In this document: one piece after another, positions 59,651 to 64,000 of the stretch
Position numbering within the stretch: the first letter of the stretch is position 1
Layout: every line of letters begins with the position of its first letter
Assembly: GCA_951230915.1 (NCBI GenBank)
Contig: OX579642.1
Span: forward strand, 1,426,001 to 1,490,000
Reading direction: 5' to 3'
Origin: Antitrichia curtipendula
Taxonomy: Eukaryota > Streptophyta > Bryopsida > Hypnales > Leucodontaceae
DNA: 64,000 nt
Notes under the pieces: generated by a model
The model's database searches: none
Seen by the model: the letters and a program-made list of their open reading frames with translations, nothing else
Told to the model about the DNA's origin: nothing
Made by a program: the position numbers and the translations under genes

Positions 59651-60799
59651 CAAATAAAAAATGAGGAAATCATACATCTTTGAATCATTTCCTGACCAAA
59701 CTTGTCGGGTAATATTATCTCAGTCTTGTGTGCGTATCCACGACAAGATTGTGTTGCAACTCAGTCCGTGTTGTTGTTTTTGCTTATTTTTGAAACAAAA
59801 GGGGCAAACCCATTGCTTTAAAGGAAAACTACAAATTACGACCTGAGGGCTGCAGGGTCAGAGATCGACAAGACGACAATAGGGCCTCGCACATGAGTTC
59901 CCGTGGGGTCGCCGTGCGGCCCCAAGATTAGTGCGTCATGTCATCTGGACATGTAGCTGCACCAATTATCAAGTGCGTCATGTGCATCTGGACTCGTAGC
60001 TGCACTAAGTGCAAGTCGAACGTTGACGAGAGCACTACGTCCATTGTTGAGCTCCTTCACAAAGTAGCACAAGTACACAACCCATTCTGGGATAATTCTA
60101 TACAATTTATTTTACAATAAGTCCCAAGATCCTTGAAGTTTCGGTAATTTGGCACCAGCGAATCAAACCAGCTTGGGGAATTTGCATTCTAGTCCAACAT
60201 TAAACTTAGTTCAAGTGGACTGCATGCCTCGGATGGTCGTGACAAGAGCTTGATTAGATAATTAGATGTATCAATGTTGAGTAACTTCCACGGCAGTGGA
60301 AATTAATTAATTACTCCGAAGACATTTCTGCCTGCCGACTTTCTTGGTGAGACTGGATACTGGCATGTACGAATGAATGTAAGGTAGTTGGCTGTACGTA
60401 CGTACATCTCGATGATTGCAAAAAGGTATAATTGCTCGGATGTACAAGGAACTTGAGACTTAGAGCTCAAATCTCAGCAGTTTGTTTGCAATGGAAGTCC
60501 TGTTTCAAATGGGCCAATTTTATGAATTCTTAAAATGAAATCTCAGCAGTATTCTGGCAATGAAATTCCGTTTCATTTGTTTCATAAAGTAAAAATAATA
60601 AAAAAATCTCAGCAGTATGTATGTGCGTACGAGCCCCTAGCGCTGTTGACTTGTGTTTACCCCCTCTCCAGGCAGTCGTGATTGATGATATGGCGAGTTC
60701 GGCAGTAAATTATTCGTTCACGAAGACCAGAAATTAAAAGAGTACTTAACTGAATCTGAACGATGGTACCGACCGGACGTGGTTGTCAGTTGTGGACAC
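59651..60799. other. Intergenic sequence with a 40-bp tandem duplication
   Basis: At 59,930-60,010, GTGCGTCATGTCATCTGGAC...GTAGCTGCACCAA is repeated as GTGCGTCATGTGCATCTGGAC...GTAGCTGCACTAA. SINE-tail fragments (GGCAATGAAATTCCGTTTCA) lie at 60,557. No gene is recognised. Confidence 0.5.
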
Positions 60800-60802
60800 T
60801 TA

Positions 60803-61371
60803 GAGCATCCTCAGTCCTAACGGTATAATAACAGTCCTAATGGCCCTCCGAAATGTATTTCTAACTTTTGAATGGTATATAATTAGAATTGAAATTTATA
60901 TCATTAGAAGTGAATCCAAAAGCACTTTGAGTAGGAACAAGAAAATTCAAATTCAAACATTGAATAAACACTTCAAAAGCAAGGTAAAAAGTTATAGAGG
61001 TCAATCACTTCAAAGTCAAAAATTATAGAGGTCAACCACTTCAGAGTCAAAAATTAGAGAGGTCCTAGGAAATCACATTTATCACAACAAAATTTAGTCG
61101 TTGACATTCCCAATGTGGCCCAATGTGGAATGTCAATGGTCAAATTTTGCTTTGGTAGCTCTGATTTGCCAAGACCTCTCTAATTTTTGACTTTTACAGA
61201 CCTTGCTTTTGAAGTGGTTGTCCATTGTCAACATTTGAATTTTCTTGTACCTACTCAAAGTGCTTTTGGATGCACTTCCAATGATTGATACAAATTTCAA
61301 GTTCTGATTATATAGCATTCAAAACTTAAAAATTAGATACATTTGGAGGGCCAATATGGCTGCAGATGCTC
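60803..61371. mobile_element. MITE/foldback, TTA target duplication, GAGCATC ends
   Basis: The left end is GAGCATCCTCAGTCC, and the complement of the right end is GAGCATCTGCAGCC. The arms continue with GGCCCTCCGAAATGTATTTC, CCAAAAGCACTTTGAGTAGG and CACTTCAAAAGCAAGGT and span about 270 bases each. TTA flanks both sides (60,800-60,802 and 61,372-61,374). This indicates a PIF/Harbinger-type non-autonomous element. ORFs in it follow the arms. Confidence 0.85.
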
Positions 61372-61374
61372 TTA

Positions 61375-62116
61375 GGTGACACACTGATTACTTTTCAAGG
61401 TGCCACATAGAATTCCATAACACTCTTACTGCTGGAAACCTGCCACATGGCACTCAGGAACATCTGATGTTATCCTATTGATTTAATTAACTACGTACGA
61501 AACTGACGGCCACATAGCTATCATATATTGAGAAAACTAAGCTTAGATGCTGGAACCTGGTGCATCCGCCCCCAGTGAGTTCCAATTTCAATGGGAAGAT
61601 CAAGGTGTGGGCCGCGGTTGAATTTGGCAGTTGCGGCATCGGGCAATACAGTAGCATTCAACGTATGGAGGAGGGTGCTGCCACTGATAAAAGTTTCCCT
61701 TTGTGCGCGCAAGTCCCGGGTGGAGGAGTCGGTGATTCATCGATTTTGGCTGTGTCTCGATGCAGGTTTGGCAAACTTCCACAACTGAAAGGCAGCAGCA
61801 GTGGAATCAATCATACCAGTATTTGAAGCTGATACTGATATATGTGCAAAATTCATGTGGGATTTGCCGTGCATAACGGTCAAGTCAAACCAGGATTTCA
61901 TAACAGGGACAACACTCTGGCTTTTCTACTGGCTTTCTGACTTTCTACAGTGCCGCCTGCCGCCCGCAGCATGAGTTGTCCGGGACAGCGTGGCAATGAG
62001 AGGCACTCCCAGGACTGTCAACAATTTTTAAGCTTCGAGTCTGTACTTCAGTCTGAGTGGGTTTCAGAGTTTAGCAACAAATTAATGGATCCAAGTCCGC
62101 AGGGGTCTGGCGGGTT
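61375..62116. other. Intergenic sequence, no gene recognised
   Basis: ORFs of 60-88 residues overlap on both strands at 61,521-61,826 in a less AT-rich stretch. None has recognisable features, and the choice between them is arbitrary. Confidence 0.4.
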
Positions 62117-62119
62117 TTA

Positions 62120-62407
62120 GAGCATGGCCACCATTACACACCCAACTTGGTACTCCCAAATTTTCCAAATTTTGAAGGGCCCTCAATTTCCTTGTCCGTC
62201 ACCGTACATGGCCCATAAATAGTTGACTAACCACTCATCAAGAAGAAGAATGGATAAAACAACTAAAGTTAGAATGAGTAGTGATTTCTAGGGCCATTCC
62301 TTGACACGCTGGGATCAAGTGTCAAGAGAATACTGTGAAGAGCCGTAGCACTTTTCATCCACATTTGAAGAGTGTCAAATCTAGAGTGTGTAACAATGGC
62401 CATGCTC
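62120..62407. mobile_element. MITE, TTA target duplication, GAGCATGGCC ends
   Basis: The left end is GAGCATGGCCACCATTACAC, and the complement of the right end is GAGCATGGCCATTGTTACAC, with TTA on both sides (62,117-62,119 and 62,408-62,410). The first six bases equal those of the element at 60,803, so the two may share a transposase source. Length 288 bp, non-coding. Confidence 0.85.
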
Positions 62408-62429
62408 TTAGACGGCTAGCCATGAATGC

Positions 62430-62605
62430 CAGAATGGCCATAGTCCCCTTTTAAGCGTGGCCTTTGGTCTTTGGGCTCTATATTGTTATTCGGTCTATTG
62501 TCTTAGTTCGCTTCCTTCACCAAGCCACTTGTGGCTTGGCAACTTGTACCTTATATTCTTTGCAATGTAATTCTGTTTCATTTGTGTCTAAAATAAAATA
62601 AAAAT
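62430..62605 (+). mobile_element. SINE-type retroposon
   Basis: CCAAGCCACTTGTGGCTTGG forms a hairpin, followed by CTTTGCAATGTAATTCTGTT and TCATTTGTGTC, then an A-rich AAAATAAAATAAAA tail. This is the most complete example of the local SINE 3' half. Its 5' limit is not clear. Confidence 0.65.
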
Positions 62606-64000
62606 GGATCCAATGTTGTTTTGCTTTGATGCTAAATATCGTAGTTGTAGGTTAGGATTAGCTAAAAATAATTATTCTACAAAAATTCATAAACATTGTC
62701 AAATTTAGCAAGGATTAAGAAACCAAATTGTCAATAAGAAAAGAAATTGTCTACAGTGAGACAGATTGTCCAAAATAATGCCCAATTATCATCTACCATC
62801 AAATAAAATTTTGATGACAAAGTGAAGGACTGAAGGGCTTACTTCAAGGACATTTGCTAAGAATGAAGGATAGAGAGATCACTTTTATAATGAAATCCAT
62901 TATTTGTCACATGTGATTCCTCAAAAGGTGTGGGATAATTTGAAGATAAGAGCTTCATTGCTCATTGTAGAGAGGATGTTTGAACATATCAAAGAAAATG
63001 TTCCTTCTAACCCCTGTCCAAACCTTATCCATAACTTTTGATTGGAGGCTCAAAATCACAAACGGATTTTTAGAGCTAAAAGTGACCTTGATTTTATAAA
63101 ATAACTTAGTTCAAAGATTTTTTTGTATAAATAGTTAAACGAGATTTTAAAACCTGTTTTGAACACAATTTCTACTTTTGACTTGACTATAAGCGGTTAA
63201 GCTCCAACTGATTTTAATTTACATTTTCCACATGGGTTATATTACTTCCATTAGAGGAAATTTGGATCCTATGCAAGGCCATTAATTGCATGAAAATGTG
63301 CAATTACTAAGAAAAAAAAAATTTTAATTATCATTTTTTGGCCCATTTGATCACCTAATGGCTAATGTGCCATACATGGCTGGAGACTAAATTTATTTAT
63401 TTTCAAAAAACAAAACAATCCCCCCCTTCCTTTTTTTCCCCTAGATTTGCATATTGGCCAAAAGTCAAATGATCCTCCACATGGGTCGGATTTTTTCTAA
63501 TGCCTACCACACCATGTGTATATAAAGATCTTGTCTTTTCATCTCTAATTCACACAAGCCACACTACTTGTAATTAAGATTTACTAGCATTTAAATGTAT
63601 TATTTGTATTAATTATTTGAAATAAAATAAATTTTTTATGACATTGATTTTGTACCTTCACATCATTGTATTAGTACAAATCAATTTGGTTGTAATATTC
63701 ACTCATTCTACTATAATGTGCTAATTTTGTAAAACATAAAAATGAGTTCTCGATAAATTTGAAAAAAATACCTTAAATCTGTAATTGTGCAAATACATTT
63801 TTGGCAAGCATATAACATTTATGGAATCAAACTTATGAACAACACTTTAGATCCTTCTAGAGCATCTACACTTAAATTTCATAATCTTTTTTATGTTATA
63901 TTATTTTTTTACATGAAAATGGCATATTCCATTTTTCGTTTTCAAACTCCGTAGGCTAAATTGTAAAAGTGAAACCTAGGATAGGTATACATTTCAGATT
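62606..64000. repeat. AT-rich sequence with a one-armed family-1 fragment
   Basis: From about 62,970 to 63,240 the sequence matches one arm of the foldback family (TAACTTTTGATTGGAGGCTC, ACAAACGGATTTTTAGAGCT, CCACATGGGTTATATTAC). The family end CCACACCATGTGTATATAAAG lies at 63,507-63,527. The second arm is missing. The remainder is featureless AT-rich sequence. Confidence 0.6.

Noticed and set aside
61521..61826. Overlapping 60-88 residue ORFs on both strands
   Set aside because: No conserved motif, splice sites or paralogue in the window supports one frame over another.

Overview
The window looks like nuclear DNA from a land plant with a large, repeat-rich genome. It is AT-rich. It carries spliced eukaryotic genes with GT-AG introns, TTTAGGG/CCCTAAA telomere-like motifs (about 37,828 and 46,669), many MITEs with TTA target duplications, foldback elements, SINE-type retroposons and eroded transposons. 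There are no bacterial-style operons, CRISPR arrays or rRNA genes. A seed-free vascular plant or a gymnosperm seems most likely, but that is inference; the sequence alone does not fix the lineage.

The main object is a 14.8-kb two-gene DNA transposon at 32,143-46,929. Its termini are inverted repeats (28 of the first 30 bases match), and a perfect 9-bp direct repeat, CTTCTCAGG, flanks it. It sits in a dispersed repeat, and a related copy of that repeat about 1.1 kb away (near 30,990) shows the uninterrupted site. On the minus strand, reading toward the left end, is a Mutator-like (MULE) transposase: SUMO-interaction-like motif, Cys/His segment, DDE core and C-terminal SWIM zinc finger. It is broken by four in-frame TGA codons and one frameshift. 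On the plus strand, reading toward the right end, is an apparently intact seven-exon gene for a protein of about 520 residues with a ParB/sulfiredoxin-like DGNHR motif. Its first intron holds twelve 139-bp tandem units. Each carries a version of the 16-bp palindrome CTCTCGGCGYCGAGAG, which recurs once near each end of the element. A 248-bp relative with similar ends lies at 31,159-31,406.

Two paralogous blocks (about 10,800-13,880 and 56,660-59,650) each carry a small single-exon gene. It encodes a Gly/Trp-rich protein built on a repeated EGDGGxSxW motif. Changes between the copies fall mostly at third codon positions. The right copy is intact (61 residues); the left ends early at TAG. A second duplicated segment (3,117-5,040 and 48,560-50,720) carries no gene I can recognise.

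The rest is repeat landscape. From left to right it includes a GGCGGA-type degenerate tandem array (1-320 and 1,980-2,340), a foldback family (345-860, 15,818-16,992, 57,135-57,745 and a fragment near 63,000-63,540), a MITE with interleaved palindromes (14,241-14,476), a probable hAT transposase relic (19,600-21,950), a repeat family bounded by TTAACCCCTAAAG-like motifs (5 kb, 30 kb, 47-56 kb), a large inverted repeat with 0.93-kb arms (51,842-56,563), and TTA-flanked MITEs (48,063-48,212, 60,803-61,371, 62,120-62,407). Long AT-rich stretches in between show nothing I can support as genes.
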